Shown piece by piece: positions 52,201 to 63,981 of a stretch of 64,000 nt of DNA. The notes under the pieces were generated by a model that did no database searches, had not been told where the DNA came from, and saw only the letters and a list, made by a program, of their open reading frames with translations. A program made the translations under genes and the position numbers. Positions within the stretch are counted from its first letter, which is position 1. Every line of letters begins with the position of its first letter. This stretch comes from Anarhynchus alexandrinus (Eukaryota; Chordata; Aves; Charadriiformes; Charadriidae): positions 327,136 to 391,135 of the forward strand of contig VUYV01000511.1 of the NCBI GenBank assembly GCA_008711295.1, written 5' to 3'.

Positions 52201-54063
52201 CACGTACAAAAGTTAAAGTTTATCAAGGTGCCTGGTGAATTTGATAAAGCAGATATTGGTAAAAACTCTGAGGAGAATGACAATCCTACCACAACTCTAA
52301 CTACATGTTCCTGTTCAATGAGGGTTTAAATTATAACAGTTTGTGTAACACACTAAATACACCTTATCTCTTTAAGTCCAAGCCTTAAATCTCAAATCTT
52401 AAAGTTCAAATTCAAACCAGTGCCTCTTGGCATTTTTGAGCCCAGAACCTGTCAGATGCTAGTGGTTTTCAGAGACCTTAAAGACTCATTAGCTTACTGG
52501 GAGCTATACTTATTAGACCACTGACCTGATTTCATCCCATCTTTGAGAAATATCTAACCAGATAATTAAGCACTTACTCTTACATACTCAAATGTAGAAA
52601 TCCTGATCAGGCTTTTTGAATGAGTAAGGCTTCTTGTATAAAGAAAACAAGGTTAGGTGTATGTGCTCAGGTGGATGGACATATAAAAGTTAAGCTAACC
52701 TCCTGCTGGGTCTCTATGCTGTTGTTCAGTAAAGAGCACCGTGGGACCTTATTTAACCTACAGCCATTATAAACATTTACTGTTAAACAAAGTTTATTGG
52801 ACTTCATTGGGGTTTTAATGAAGAGGAGAGATTATTAGTCACGTTAAGATCATGTGCTAAGAGCTGTGAAAATATTTTTGGGTAACAGTTTATTTTAAGG
52901 ATGGATTCAATTATCACTGAATTGTGATAGCAATCCCACGGGAGCAGATGTGATAACCACAGTTGTGCAAGCAACATTCTTGATGAAGCTGGCTAATGAA
53001 ATAAAGCTATGCCACACATCAATACATTTGTATTCTAAGGTTTTAGCCATCTCACATCAAGTGTTAATGAAAACCATTGCTATAGCACTGCCATTGCTAA
53101 AGAAAAGAGAATGTGAATGCTTAAGACCACGTGTACAAAGTATAACAGAGGCAGAGCCATAGCAAAGACAGATGAGAGACATTTTGTCCCAAAGTTCTCA
53201 AAAGGAATTTCAACCTAAACCTGTTTGTATAGACATAGAAAATGCCCAACACCTTTTCTCGTCACTCAGTTTCAGCCTGTTGCTTAAGAAGGCTCAAGGA
53301 TCTTGTGTGTGGGACTTCTCCATGGAGAACATTATCTTCAGCTTTTCTGAGGACCGTGTTCTAGGGATGAAACTGTGGACTGACAATGTGCAACTAGTGG
53401 GGGAAGAGGGGACATTATCCTGTCTTATCACTGCAAATGCTCAGCGTAAGTTGGACAGAAAACATTCGTATCATTCAAAATTACTATGGTACTTGCAAAG
53501 AACAAAACATCTTACAAATATCTGAGGCTTGGAAGGTGTTGGAAGGCATCTTGATCAATGTACACGAGATTGTTGGCCTTCTCAATCCTTCTGCAAAGAG
53601 AAAATGAAACATCAGAGGAAATATATCAATATATTGATCTCAAAATATCTCTGGTTACCCCAGGATGTAGTGGTACGGTACACTGAGATTTTTTTTTTTT
53701 TTTTGACAGCAGAAGATCTGCACAATTTCAAAGAGTGGACTACAACAGATCAGCAAACCCCACCACCTTTTGATATCGGTGGTGGTTTGAGGATAAGTTT
53801 CAGGCTGACCAGGGAAAGAAAGAGACAGTTAGATAAGAAGATGGAAAAGACAAAGGGAGATTTCAAATGCTCCTGTATTGCTATGAATTCTTTGGAGCTT
53901 ACCTGAACCAAACTGCAAAACCTTTGATACTCGCCTATAATGAATCTTTATAATTGTCTCCTTTGAATATAGATTGCTCATTACTTACATTTCATGTAGT
54001 TTGGGAAGGTTGGAAAACACATTTGCTTCTATGACCTCCAAGGCATCATTCTGCGAGATCTCT
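27053..54063 (-). CDS. FSHR: Follicle-stimulating hormone receptor gene, exons 3-10 (5' part outside window)
   Basis: FSHR is a plasma-membrane G-protein-coupled receptor that binds follitropin through a leucine-rich-repeat ectodomain and signals mainly through Gs and cAMP in granulosa and Sertoli cells. Eight exons read from right to left: seven short LRR exons of 75, 75, 72, 78, 69, 75 and 186 bp, and one long last exon. The first seven match the usual FSHR exon lengths as I know them. Every junction is phase 2 with AG/GT borders. Joined in frame they give about 618 residues, close to the roughly 620 expected from exon 3 onward. Introns 3 to 9 measure about 398, 7900, 2566, 3513, 114, 4915 and 5747 bp. 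LHCGR and TSHR share the architecture, but the TELHPIC hinge, the [10 protein letters not shown] segment and the YRTETSS tail identify FSHR. Exons 1-2 (signal peptide, N-terminal cysteine cluster, first LRR) were not found. Confidence 0.97.
29020..29121. repeat. Degenerate CCAAA/CAAAG-type simple repeat
   Basis: Many units of caaag, ccaag and aacca surround a short poly-A run, all C/A-rich on the plus strand. It lies in FSHR intron 9. Confidence 0.85.
31646..31785 (-). mobile_element. CR1 LINE 3' end in FSHR intron 9
   Basis: Repeated catagaat units, then ggtttaggttggaaaggacc and a cctgccataggcagggacac block, form a typical CR1 3' end on the minus strand. It is nearly identical to the copy at 54713-54822. 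Confidence 0.9.
34028..34213 (-). CDS. FSHR: FSHR exon 9: last LRRs and start of the cysteine-rich hinge
   Basis: This is 186 bp, the usual FSHR exon 9 length, with a ttttaaag acceptor and a GTAAGTG donor. It reads [16 protein letters not shown], then [15 protein letters not shown], and ends with TYPSHCCAF and NWKRQ. The first base G completes Leu (TT|G) from exon 8, and the final AA joins exon 10 C to give Asn. The SHCC cysteines pair with hinge cysteines in the known receptor structures. The segment [11 protein letters not shown] creates an N-F-T glycosylation sequon where the human sequence I recall has SLT. Reading on into intron 9 meets a stop after one further residue. Confidence 0.97.
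34214..39128 (-). other. FSHR: FSHR intron 8
   Basis: The intron is 4.9 kb, with donor GTAAGTAA and acceptor ttttttaaag. It contains a decayed LINE 3' region (about 34630-34990). The rest is unremarkable AT-rich sequence with no recognised gene. Confidence 0.9.
34630..34990 (+). mobile_element. Decayed CR1-like LINE 3' region in FSHR intron 8
   Basis: Plus-strand blocks in the usual order of CR1 3' parts include tgaggagaggttggggatat, a gacagaggtgacatggttca block, a gtatttacgtggaaggcaat block and a gacaggctatcaaaggcagc block. The match is diverged and lacks the terminal repeat. Confidence 0.5.
39129..39203 (-). CDS. FSHR: FSHR exon 8: leucine-rich repeat
   Basis: This 75-bp exon has a tttcag acceptor and a GTAAGTAA donor. 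It reads [16 protein letters not shown], then QGANGPVVL once the last base comes from exon 9. The N-L-S sequon corresponds to a known FSHR glycosylation site. It lies only 114 bp downstream of exon 7 in the direction of transcription. The entering phase completes a Leu codon (CT|A). Confidence 0.96.
39204..39317 (-). other. FSHR: FSHR intron 7 (114 bp)
   Basis: This very short intron separates exons 7 and 8. The donor is GTAACT and the acceptor tttcag. It contains no repeat. Confidence 0.93.
39318..39386 (-). CDS. FSHR: FSHR exon 7: leucine-rich repeat
   Basis: This 69-bp exon has a ctatttcag acceptor and a GTAACT donor. It reads [18 protein letters not shown], then YLDEL. The NGT sequon matches a conserved N-glycosylation site of FSHR. 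The donor is weaker than its neighbours (GTAACT rather than GTAAGT), and the following intron is only 114 bp. Confidence 0.96.
39387..42899 (-). other. FSHR: FSHR intron 6
   Basis: The intron is 3.5 kb. It contains GC-rich patches at about 39850-40110 and 41540-41760, a short CA tract near 42250, and no recognised gene. Frames in the GC-rich patches look like chance. Confidence 0.9.
42900..42977 (-). CDS. FSHR: FSHR exon 6: leucine-rich repeat
   Basis: This 78-bp exon has a gtttttcag acceptor and a GTGAGT donor. It reads [16 protein letters not shown], then [10 protein letters not shown] with the last base from exon 7. The DIQDNINI start is characteristic of FSHR and its paralogues. It is flanked by 2.6-kb (intron 5) and 3.5-kb (intron 6) introns. 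Confidence 0.96.
43847..44390 (+). mobile_element. Solo LTR resembling avian ERVL-type LTRs, antisense to FSHR
   Basis: It begins TGTACTGGTTTCAGCTGGGA, a start common in LTRs of many birds. It has TATAAA at 44069-44074, a ctactactact run, ATTAAA at 44238-44243 and a cttatctcaacctatgag block typical of the U5 side. The 3' boundary is blurred by G/T-rich and A-rich sequence, and no target duplication was resolved. No internal retroviral genes are adjacent, so it looks like a solo LTR. Confidence 0.75.
44928..44928. other. Single-N assembly junction in FSHR intron 5
   Basis: An N at 44928 sits between two similar stretches (cagaaaaaaaaaaaaaggtg on the left and gcagaaaaaaaaaaaaaaga on the right). 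This suggests two contig ends that overlap but failed to merge. Confidence 0.8.
45090..45115. repeat. Poly-T tract
   Basis: A T run interrupted by one C in FSHR intron 5. Confidence 0.85.
45544..45615 (-). CDS. FSHR: FSHR exon 5: leucine-rich repeat
   Basis: This 72-bp exon has a cccacttag acceptor and a GTAAGT donor. It reads [16 protein letters not shown], then [14 protein letters not shown] and the HSxQKVLL ending are diagnostic of this exon in glycoprotein-hormone receptors. FLPA replaces the HLPD of human FSHR. The acceptor has a weak polypyrimidine tract, but the length and both phases fit. Confidence 0.94.
45785..45845. repeat. Possible ancient amniote repeat fragment
   Basis: The wording gaattctgccccactgaagt followed by caaggga resembles a widespread ancient sauropsid repeat motif (a "gaagtcaatggga"-like core). 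Recognition rests on this motif alone. Confidence 0.3.
51040..51115. repeat. Possible ancient amniote repeat fragment
   Basis: The stretch gtagctccactggagccaaa followed by gcactgatttatacc resembles the same family of ancient repeats. It is diverged and short. Confidence 0.3.
51290..51540 (+). mobile_element. Decayed LINE 3' end in FSHR intron 4
   Basis: The segments aatttctggaaaagcctccc and gagagtctcttccagtcctg fall in the order expected of an old CR1-like 3' end. Divergence is high. Confidence 0.4.
53516..53590 (-). CDS. FSHR: FSHR exon 4: leucine-rich repeat
   Basis: This 75-bp exon has a ttctctttgcag acceptor and a GTAAG donor. It reads [16 protein letters not shown], then QHLPSLRYL with the last base from exon 5. 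RIEKANNL is a strong family signature. Only about 398 bp separate it from exon 3, while the intron after it is the longest fully contained one (about 7.9 kb). Confidence 0.96.
53591..53988 (-). other. FSHR: FSHR intron 3
   Basis: The intron is 398 bp, with donor GTAAGTAA and acceptor ttctctttgcag. A run of about 14 T on the plus strand (about 53691-53704) is the only notable low-complexity part. Confidence 0.92.
53989..54063 (-). CDS. FSHR: FSHR exon 3: leucine-rich repeat (most 5' exon in the window)
   Basis: This 75-bp exon has a gtttttcag acceptor and a GTAAGTAA donor. It reads [16 protein letters not shown], then SNLPKLHEI, with the final Ile completed by exon 4 (AT|A). EISQNDxLEVIEA is diagnostic of FSHR. 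It is the most upstream exon I could find. The entering codon needs two bases from exon 2, which is not in view. Confidence 0.96.
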
Positions 54064-54712
54064 CTGAAAAACAATTTAAAAGTCAAGATATTTCAGGCCA
54101 TGCTATCAATAAAAAGGTGAAACAGAAAATGGACAAGTGAAAAATTTGCATGGAACTTCTTCCAAGATTACTGATCAGTTTTAAAAACAAGGTGGATATC
54201 AGATAAGAAAACAGACCCCAGAAACACCAATGAGCTGCCACCAAGGCAAACACCAACAGTCAGGAACAGACATCTTCTGACACTGAAGTTCGTATCTGTA
54301 ATGGCAGTCCTGTACCTCCTGCTGTCACATTGCCCATGTATTACAAGGCAGAGCCCATCCATCATTGGCAACTGTATCTCTGACATCACTAACGACTGAT
54401 AGAGATTTAATGAAAGCTTTTAACTTTGTGAAGAAAAGTGAAGAAAAGAAGGGGTGAAAGGCAACCGAAATAGAGAAGACAGCTAAAATGTTCCAAGAAA
54501 TAGAACACAACTTCAGCAGTAGGACATGCTGCTGCCTTGACCTGATGGTAAACCACAGGGATTAAAATTAAGCCACCAGCAGACACATCCTTATTAACAG
54601 GAGCTGGAGACCACAGATGTGAAGTCTTCCATACCTTGGAGAAAACCCTATTTGATCTCTGCTGTACACAATTAATGCCCAATTATGTCCTTTAAGCTGT
54701 GACCAGGAAAGT

Positions 54713-54822
54713 CATAGAATCATAGAATCGTAGAATGGTTTAGGTTGGAAAGGACCTTGAAGATCATCGAGTTCCAACCCCCCTGCCATAGGCAGGGACA
54801 CCTCCCACTAGACCGGGTTGGT
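54713..54822 (-). mobile_element. CR1 LINE 3' end in FSHR intron 2
   Basis: Three catagaat-like units, then ggtttaggttggaaaggacc and a cctgccataggcagggacac block, form a minus-strand CR1 3' end. It nearly matches the copy at 31646-31785 and has the same orientation. Confidence 0.9.
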
Positions 54823-57487
54823 GAAGTCAACCAAGTCAAGGTGAAGACATCTATGCCAAAAGATTCCCCACTGCCATTTTTGGAAATGGTGCAAAAATGC
54901 TATTTTCTCAGCCTGAGGTCAGCTGTAGAAAGTAAATTTTTTAATATAGATGCAATTCTGGGATACTGTGGTGGTCTACTGGATGTTAATGTCAAGATAA
55001 CTGTGCACATCTTTGGAATGAAACCTTTGATAAATAGTCAGATTGCAAACTGGCTGGCACTTGTTCCTGCATATATTGTTCTTTTGAAATCATGATGGTT
55101 GCAAATTCAAACAGGCCTGAGGTGAAACAATAGATTGTAACAATAGGTGCACAGTCAAAAAAAATAATCACAAAAATTATTACAAGTAATTAAAAAAAAA
55201 ATTCCACTTCCTTCTGAGTAACAAATGAACCCTACCTGACAAATTACCCATCCATTTAAGACAAACAAAAGCCTTGCAAAAGAAGATAAGTTGTTCATCT
55301 GACCTTTTCCACTTTAAAAAACACCTCAGTGGTTTGATTTTGTTTTAGTTTAATAAGAAGCTCTTGCTCCTGTTTCCTTAAAGATTTTTATGGAAGAAAT
55401 CCAGCTCTCCTCTGCTCTGGGTAATCTAACCTGACTGGAGACCAAAAAGATAAAAGGACATGAGGACTGACAATAGGTGCTTGGTAGGGTATGTTGAGAA
55501 CTCGGCTTGTTTAGCAGTGCTGAGCCACCAGCTCACATGTGAACACGTTCCTCTATTATTTAGGTTTCAGCAGCAACAAAATGCTTCGGCTGAGACTGGG
55601 ATTCCTTCACACCATGCAAGGTACACTGCCATTGCAAAGGATGTTTCAAAGACTTATTATCTTCCTGTTTTCTTCAAAAATAACACATTATAAGATATAT
55701 GGGAGAAGCAATCACCCCCTATGCTGTATTTATATGACAGTACAATCCACTTGCTTAACTACAGTCTAGAAGATTTAACAACACGGGAGGCGTCTAAGAT
55801 TTTTAAGATTTGGTTTGGTTTTGCTCGTGCTCTTTCTGGGCGGTCAGCAGTACATTGGCCATTCCCCACAATCTAAAAATCGTTTGTCTAGGAAAAAAAA
55901 TTCACAGAAAAAGCAGAACATTTAATACCAACAAATCTATTTAGCCAGAAGAGATTTCATGCCACGAAACAGCTCAGGAAAAAAGGTTGCAGATTTGTTG
56001 GCCTTATACAGGCAAAAAAAGTTTATTAAGAAACCACAGTACAGTAGTGACCTCACCCCACAGATAGGGCTGTCGAGGGTAATAATTTTTTATGATCCAA
56101 TCTGCTATCTAACTTTGGAACAACTTGGATGATATACCTCTTTTAATGGAATTCTTAAAACCAAATGTTTCTACTTCAGGAGAGTGTTTTGGTTTCCTAA
56201 GAGAGTGATGGGTTATGGGCTTTGTTTCCATTCGAGAAATGGAAGATACAGATCTGATTAAGACCTGATGAGTGACGACACTTTGGAAGGCTTGGAGAAT
56301 GCATGGTTAAGGAAGAAATGAAAGACGTGTAGGAAGATAGGAATCTCTAAACTGTTTTTATGAGATTAAGCTTTTAAGAGAATTAAAGAATGCTTATATG
56401 AGGGGGGTGTTTCAGAGATTGGGGAATGACTTGGCTTTCCTTCCAATATTCCCATTCACAGGTAGAAAGACAACAGTAATTTTTTAACAGATAATGAAAA
56501 TACGTCCATTTAAAATTATTTTTGCTGTCTTCCAGCTCAAGCAAACCACTACTGCAACCATTGTGGTTATGAGCCTCTGACGACAAGTAAACGGAACAAA
56601 AGGGAACCTCTCAACGGCAGAAGGCAGCAACTCTTCTGGTGTTGGGCTTCGTCCTCTGTGTTCAGGAGACTGTAGGGGTGAGGGAAAAGGCCAAAACTCT
56701 CTGTACCCCACAATGAATTGTGCATCCTCTGCTATGCTCTCTCCACGAAACCCTGTTGGTGATGACCTTACTCATCATTGTTCTTCACAGATGAATCCCA
56801 GTTTACAGCACTAAAGTGACGTTTTCTGACAGAAGGCCATTGTGACTCTAGGCCTTGGGGCTGTCTGTGTACCTGTTACGGGCTGTCATGCAGGCAAGAA
56901 GCATAAATTTTAAAAAAAAAACCCATTCAGTTTAGGAGATCAGTCACACACTATGAAGAATAGACAGCGGTAGTCTGGGTTCTGGTTGCATAATTTGTGT
57001 GAAAAAATTATTTGTACCTGGCAAAAAATGCACACCCATGCTCATGGATAACCGAGAGAACACTATCTTGGACACAGGTATCTCTGGCATTAAAAGAACA
57101 AACCACTGCTGCTCAATCAAACAACCAACTCAGCAGACTCAGATCCTCTGTAGAGGAGAGCAAATAATACCTGCAGCAGCAGCTACAAGCAGAAAAAAGG
57201 GATCGCTGGCTACTATTTGTACAAGTGATTTGTCTTACAGTATAAATACACACAAACAGATGATTGCTCATAATGCATATCTTATTATATGTCATCACGA
57301 GAGAGGATGGGACTGTTATTACGTTGTTTGTTTGTAATGAATGATACTATTAGCTCTACTGCTAGCTATCACAGCAAATCCAGACGGCAATTTGAGCATC
57401 ATTTCTGATGCATGCAAGCCTTTGGATAGATGGTATGCAAAACAATCAGGGGCAATTTCTTAAAAAAAGTCAAACCTCCAAAACCCC

Positions 57488-57575
57488 AAAGCGCCCAGTT
57501 ATTGCAAAGTGCTTAGGCGTCTGCTAAGCTTAGTTTCCACCGCATGCACAGCTCCGTTGAAATCAACAGTGATCC
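57488..57575. repeat. Possible ancient amniote repeat fragment
   Basis: The order gcgcccagttattgcaaagt, gcttaggcgtctgctaag and ccgttgaaatcaac recalls an ancient repeat phrase ("aaagtgcttaggcacctaa ... gaaatcaatggga"). Moderate resemblance only. Confidence 0.35.
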
Positions 57576-58330
57576 TCAAAAGCATTAATTGTTTACTCAA
57601 CCACAGCCTAAAAGAGGAGAAACTATTCAGTAAAAAGGTTTTACAAAGGCACAAAGGATAATTGTTTATACATTTCTTCCGAGAGAATGTAAGATTTTAA
57701 GGTGTGACAACATCACATGACTAAGGAATTTCCTCTAATTTGCCACTGAGGTAGCAAGCTGTAATCGTTATTACCTATTCACAAGCAACTGACTGCAGCG
57801 TAGCATTTCCACATGTTATAGCCAGAGCCAGTGTCTGTCGGGAGAGGGGTGGAAAACGAAGAGGAGGAGGAAGGTGCTGTCTAGTGGCGATACAGTCTTG
57901 GCTCTGCCTGCGAAGCTGCCCATCTTCATGAAGTCCGTGACAGAGCCCAGCATGACGCATAGGAAGTATTCCTCTACAAACCAGCTGCACTCAAAGCACG
58001 GCCCATAAAAACCAAGATACATTGAAACGGCCTTTTAAACAATTCTATTACAAAGGAATTTATAGTTCATGGCAGTTTCTTTGTAGTCCTCTAAACAAAA
58101 AGTCTCTTAGACTAATCAAAGTCTTACAGCAAAAGCAAGACTGTATCAAACTCACAAACTAATGGTTTTGCAGCCAAGTGGTCCCACATTTCAAAATAAT
58201 GAAAGAATAAAAGACTGGACATTTATATGCCTTTTATGATACAAAATCCTTTCAGGATCAGAGCAGGGCACACCAAAAAGGAGAGGGTCATTTTCCCCCT
58301 GCTAGGAAACGTGCCTATTTAAAACAAATA

Positions 58331-58350
58331 CGTGTGTGTGTGTGTGTATA
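58331..58350. repeat. (GT)n microsatellite
   Basis: About eight GT units in FSHR intron 2. Confidence 0.85.
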
Positions 58351-61300
58351 CAGATATAGAAGTTTAACACAGATGAGTAAGTGGAAAGTTGTGTCACAAG
58401 AAGAGCAAAGCACACGCATGGCAAAAGACCAGCTTAGAGGCAGATCACAGCATCAGTCCCTTACGCGGTGCCCAGGGACATACGCTGTCGAGCACAAAGA
58501 CCTCGTAATACGTAATACCAGCAGCAGGAATGACATAGAGCAACTGGCGCCCAGCTGGTGAGCTTGGCTGGTAGACGACCACAGTAAATGTGGGATTTAT
58601 GGATTTCTGCACTTCATCTCCCCGTGGCAGACTAGCAGAGGGGGCTGCCCTGTGCATCGAGGTTTCTCAGGCACTTGTTTGGTGCCTGCACCTTGCCTGC
58701 AGACATGGCACATAGTGCGAAGGGGGCATTTCCCCCCCTCCAGCCACACTGCCCTCCTCTGTAGTGCTGGGTGTGACCCACACCCTCCAAACTCCTCCAG
58801 CTTTCCTTAAATTCCCTTCCAGAGCAGGTACGTATATGGGCTATATTTATCTATACGTAGCTATAACAATCTGTTCACCTCGTATTTCCTGTGATACATC
58901 ATAATCGGGCCTTTTGGCCTTTCATCTTCAGCCTTTGAGGCGTTTTTTTTTGTGACATAAATATCCTGTGGATTCCTGTGAACAATTTTTTTCACTCTAT
59001 AGGTACCTGCAATTAGCAGCGATACTGGAGGTATCGGGTACTGATTCCCAGAGCAAGTGGCCTCACTGGGCTCTCTGCACTGCAACAAATCAATACCTTT
59101 GCATTGATTTAAGGGAAAAGGGAAGGGGAAAAAAAGCCATTTTTTTTTATCTTTCCCCCCCCTTTAAATATATATGCTCTTTAGAGCAATTTGCCAGGTC
59201 AGTTTTACTCAGCAGTTTGACTGATGCCACAATTTATGTCAAGCTTAAGAAGGAATTAGCAGTAGTGTGGGGTCACACAGGCAATCCTGCCCAGCATTCA
59301 CTGGGTGAGCACCCCAGGCAACAGCCTGCGATGTGTCTGAACGGAAAAATGAAACACCTGGCTACCACCAGTCTCCATGTCGTAGATGGAGGAGATCTTA
59401 TTTCTTTCAGTCTGATCAGGAACGAGCCAGTCTGAAATCTCCTTTTGAAAACTTCCCTCTAAAGTGACAGCAAAATGCTGCTACATTGATTTAAACAGGT
59501 TACAAAAGAAAAGCTATTTTTCTTAAAAGTATTAGAGACTTTTGACCTTTCAAAAATAGATAGTTGACACTTTCTCCTGCCACTTTCCTTGTGAACATGA
59601 AAAACTTGTCTCTCTACCATGATTTATTGAACATCAGGGAGTTACAGGCTAATATATCTTAGCAGTTATTGACATTTCAAAAAGGAATTCAAGCACTGAC
59701 TCTTCTCATCATCTCTTTACTTTGCTCAAGATATACACACGCGTTGTACTGACCTGACTAAATAAGTGGGATACCCATTTAACCAACTGAGTATTAATAG
59801 CGATTTCATACTTAAAGCAAAATCGTGTACATGTAAGTCTTTGAAGGAGATTATCAGTAGGCACCAATACTGTGTCTTCCTGCCTTCTCCAAAGGGCATG
59901 ACACCATATTCTCAAATAAATCAATGTGGGCATGGGAAAAATAAAATGCAAATTTCTGCACAGCAGACAGAAGCAAAGGGGATTTTATTTCTATCGGTGC
60001 TTTAGCACCATGCCAGCAATCCAGATGAAAGTCTGTTGAGAGTTTGGTTGCATCAAATTAATTGTCCATGTAACGGTTTTAAATTGGTCTCTCTAATCTG
60101 AAAAAGCGCGCGATTAGTCTGCAGAATTGGAACTGATAACGACCGGATCCAACAGCAGAAGCCACATCATTATAAGAATTGATTTTATAATCAGTACAGT
60201 TTGGGGGGGTAGATATCTCCTCATACTCTAGCACTAAGGGAATGTACTATACTAGTTTCAGTTTATTGCTAGCAAAGCTGAAAATGCGTGGAGCTTTGCA
60301 AAGTCAAACAAGCAAGGACGGGGTCCTTTGGAGGAAACGGCGGCTTTCCGCAGAAATGTTGGCTCCTGGCGGAGAAAAGGGGTTTGTAACTTGGTGCCCT
60401 CCAGCCGCTGAGGCAGATGTACCTGCTGTCCCCTGCATTCAGGCACCACAAAATTTTGCCTTTGACTGTGAAAGCTTGTAGGGAAGGCAGAAAGATGTCT
60501 CCAAAATAAAACACCCACCCTAGCAAATGACACTTTTTCTCAGACACGATGGGCTCCAGAGGACCTTGAGACCACGCTGGCAGACAAAGATGGTTGTTCA
60601 GCTGAGGAAGGGACCTCCTCGTTCTGAGATGCTGACACAAGCTTCATGCCCACATCGTAACTCCTTCCATGGAAATGGGCTAGCAGCATTTATTGCCACT
60701 TAACTTTTATTACTTCTCTCTTGGCTTTGATAGCCAGCTAATGGTGAATAGTTTTATTAAGATGACCCAGGCAGATGAAGAGATTACATTTGGGATAATC
60801 ACTAAGGAGAGCGGCTGAATGAGGAAAAGGGGAGAATAATTTCTGGGGAAAATCAGTAGGCAGACTGTCTTGGATTAGGAGAACATGTGGCTTCCAGGAC
60901 CCAAAGTCTAGTGACAACCTTTCCAAACAGACCATCTTGAAGCAGATGTTCCCAGACACTTCAACAGACAGTTTTGAAATGGTTTAAGGAAGCACACATG
61001 CACAAGAGATGCCTCTGGAGGACAGTTCATTACTAACTTCAACACATTAGAGAAACAGGAAGATCCAGAATATCAAGTGCCTCACACATGCAAAATTAAA
61101 CTTTTTAGCTAAGAGGGAGATTGTAAAAAATCTCTCTTACTCCTCAGTTCTGGCATTCAAAACCTTCCCAGGCTTAGGAGAGGACTCTGAGCAAATCATG
61201 CAGTATGTTATACCCACTTCAGTGAAAATAAATCTCCATGACTTGTCTCATCATGAGAAAAATACTAACGTTGCCTAATGTTAAACACAATTATGAATAC

Positions 61301-63981
61301 AGACATTATCTTCCAGCTGCTAACACCATCCACTACATCTTTCAAAAGTCCTCCTGAAGGGATTTAGGTTTCTCTTATTCAATGTTACAGTCTCCCTGTG
61401 AAATACCTTCTTCGAGCACAGAGATTTCCTTCTGTCTTCTTTTCTATTTGCATTCATTCTTCCCTTACATAAAAATTACTTACTATTCTTATGGGTTGTG
61501 CCTAACTGAGGCCTTGACCCTACAAACTCTTGTCCCTGAACTTTGGTTCCAGGCTCAGCCAAGACCTTATTGCACAAATATTTGCATGATTGGAGCCCTC
61601 TGATATAACCTACCTGGGAAAAGGATCTTCTTTTATGCTTCCAAAGTTAAAACCAAACCTCTGCCTTGTAGCAGACTGCTAGAGAAAACACAAGCACCAG
61701 CAAGAAGATAACGAGTCAAAAGTTTTACAAAATAAGTGTGCAATGAGGGTTATTTATCTGATTGTGATACTGTGCTATCATAACCAGAAAAAAATACTAT
61801 TAAGCCCAAATCTTCAGGTTCTATATTGAAGGATGCATAGGTGACATACTATACAAACATGGGAATTATGTACAATCCCTAACACTTTTGGCAAGCGGTT
61901 AATGGCAACAAAAAGGAGCCTGTTTCAATACATCTAAAGTCTTATTTGACAAATATCTGAACTCCACTATGAAGCCCTGGAAAATCACACGCTTCCACCT
62001 GAGTTTCCCTGACACAAATAAGCCTCTTCACCTGCAAACACTGCAAGACCGCACACAGATAAAGTCTTAATAGGGGGAAGGGAACACATCATAAAACTTG
62101 GGCCCAAACTCAATTTATTGACGTGTTTCTATGTTTGTGTGTGTATACACACAGTAATCTAATAAAAGCAATGAAAATAATAGGCCCATGGCCACACAAT
62201 GGTGCTTACACACTAATATCAGTGAGCAGCGGCCTTTCTGCACATCCAACCCCGTTCACAAGGGAGTTGCTCATGTGTGCCATGAAGGGCTTCTGCCAGA
62301 ACTATGCTGTGCGCTCAGGCTTGTGGAAACACCAGGCAAACAACGGCTTCCTCCTATCTTCTGCTGTTGCAGTGTTTAATAAGAAAGTCCTCAGACTTGA
62401 CTCAGCCCTTTGATGGGGAGCCCTCAGTACTGATTCCCCCAGAGGAATCTCGGTAAGAATGAGGCAAAACCCTTGAGGACCCAAAGGCAATTCCTGGCCG
62501 CTTGGGAACGACCTGTTTCTCCTATGTAAGAGCACTTTGATCTCCCTGGGAGCCCTTCTCCTCCACACCATCCTGTGTCATATCTGACTGGGGACACAGA
62601 AAGAAGCTGGAGCTAGAAATGATGCAAAAAACCTTATCTGAAGTAGTTCTTCCTTCTTCATCAAGGGAAAAGTAAGCGGAATCTTCCACCCTAGCCACAG
62701 CACTTAAAGAAGGAGGCTGAACAAGAAACGTGGCTTGAATAAAAAAAAAGGATGTTTTCCTTAGAAGTTGCTGTGTCTATTCCTTTGCTGTACTGCATTG
62801 CATATATTTACAATATTTTTCTGTCTGTCTGTCTTCCTGTACTGATGTAAACAAACTGGAACTTACAGTGTTTTCACAGCACACAAGCCTGGCAAAACCT
62901 TTTTTGTTTCCAGTAAAACATTTTGAAAAAATACTACTGATGAGGGAGGAAAAAAAAAAATCCCGAAGAGATCCCAAACCGCAAAAATTACCATTTGGAA
63001 AATTCATGTTGATGGAATACACTTAAAAAGAAAAAAAAGAAAATGAAATCCATCATTTCTGATTACTATCATTGCTTTAGTTGAGACTGAAGGAGATTTC
63101 TGCAGCAGAAAGCATGGAAATCAATTGGTTTTAATATATTGGATCTGTATTTACATTAAAATTCCACATTTGAGAGGAGTGCATATTTTCCTGCAATTTC
63201 AAAAAATATTGTCTCTAGAAAGCACACAGCTCAATACACAAAAGGACACAAAAGTACACACATTCAAAGGCAATCCTGCGAGAGCAATTTAGTTTTCAGA
63301 TTTAAAGGAATGTTTTGTGTATGTTAAATACTGAATTAAAAACTAAAAGGCAAGCGCTATATTGTTTCTTCCATCAGACTGAAAACAAAACATGAATTTT
63401 TGGGTTATTTTAAGAAGAAAATGAAGAAACAAATATAAGACAAATTACGGAACACGATCAGAGATCCCTCTGAAAGATGCTCTGTCTTGAAGATACCCAA
63501 ATCCTTAGGGATTTGGACTGGATCCCTGGACAGGAGTGCATTTTTCTTACATGCAGAAAGGTATAGCAAACAGAAAGCAACCAGCAGTACCAGCACGCAT
63601 CTCATTCTTCTGCACAAAGGTAACAGGGTTTCATTATATTATTTCTATTAGTTTGAAGATGGCTCTGTAGGATGGCCCTGGTTAAGAGATTCCCCAGGTG
63701 AATCCTTTGTGCCCTCCTTTGGTGAGGACAGATTAGGCAGCAGCTAAGTTCAAAGGTTTTTAATTTGTGTTTTCCCTGGGGGCTAAATTACTGGTAACAA
63801 GAAGGGGGTACTTCAAAATGGCAGGCTCAGGACTTGTCTCTACAGTAGCAACTATCTAACTCGAGGACCACGCAAAGCCCCAAAACGGATGTTTCTGTTT
63901 CATCGTTTAACTAATTTTACTCTGATTTAGTTGATCCTGATCAATTTAAAGATGCTTCTATCTTTTGGGGGTTTTGGTTGG

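Larger units (their letters stand above)
45616..53515 (-). other. FSHR: FSHR intron 4
   Basis: This 7.9-kb intron is the longest one fully inside the window. It is mostly unique AT-rich sequence, with a decayed LINE end (about 51290-51540), short ancient-repeat-like pieces (45785-45845, 51040-51115) and a slightly GC-rich stretch (about 49900-50270). No gene was found. Confidence 0.88.

Noticed and set aside
63405..63617. 70-codon minus-strand frame beginning with a hydrophobic, signal-anchor-like stretch
   Set aside because: Looked briefly like a receptor exon 1 or a type II membrane protein, but it lacks the FSHR cysteine cluster and matches nothing I know.
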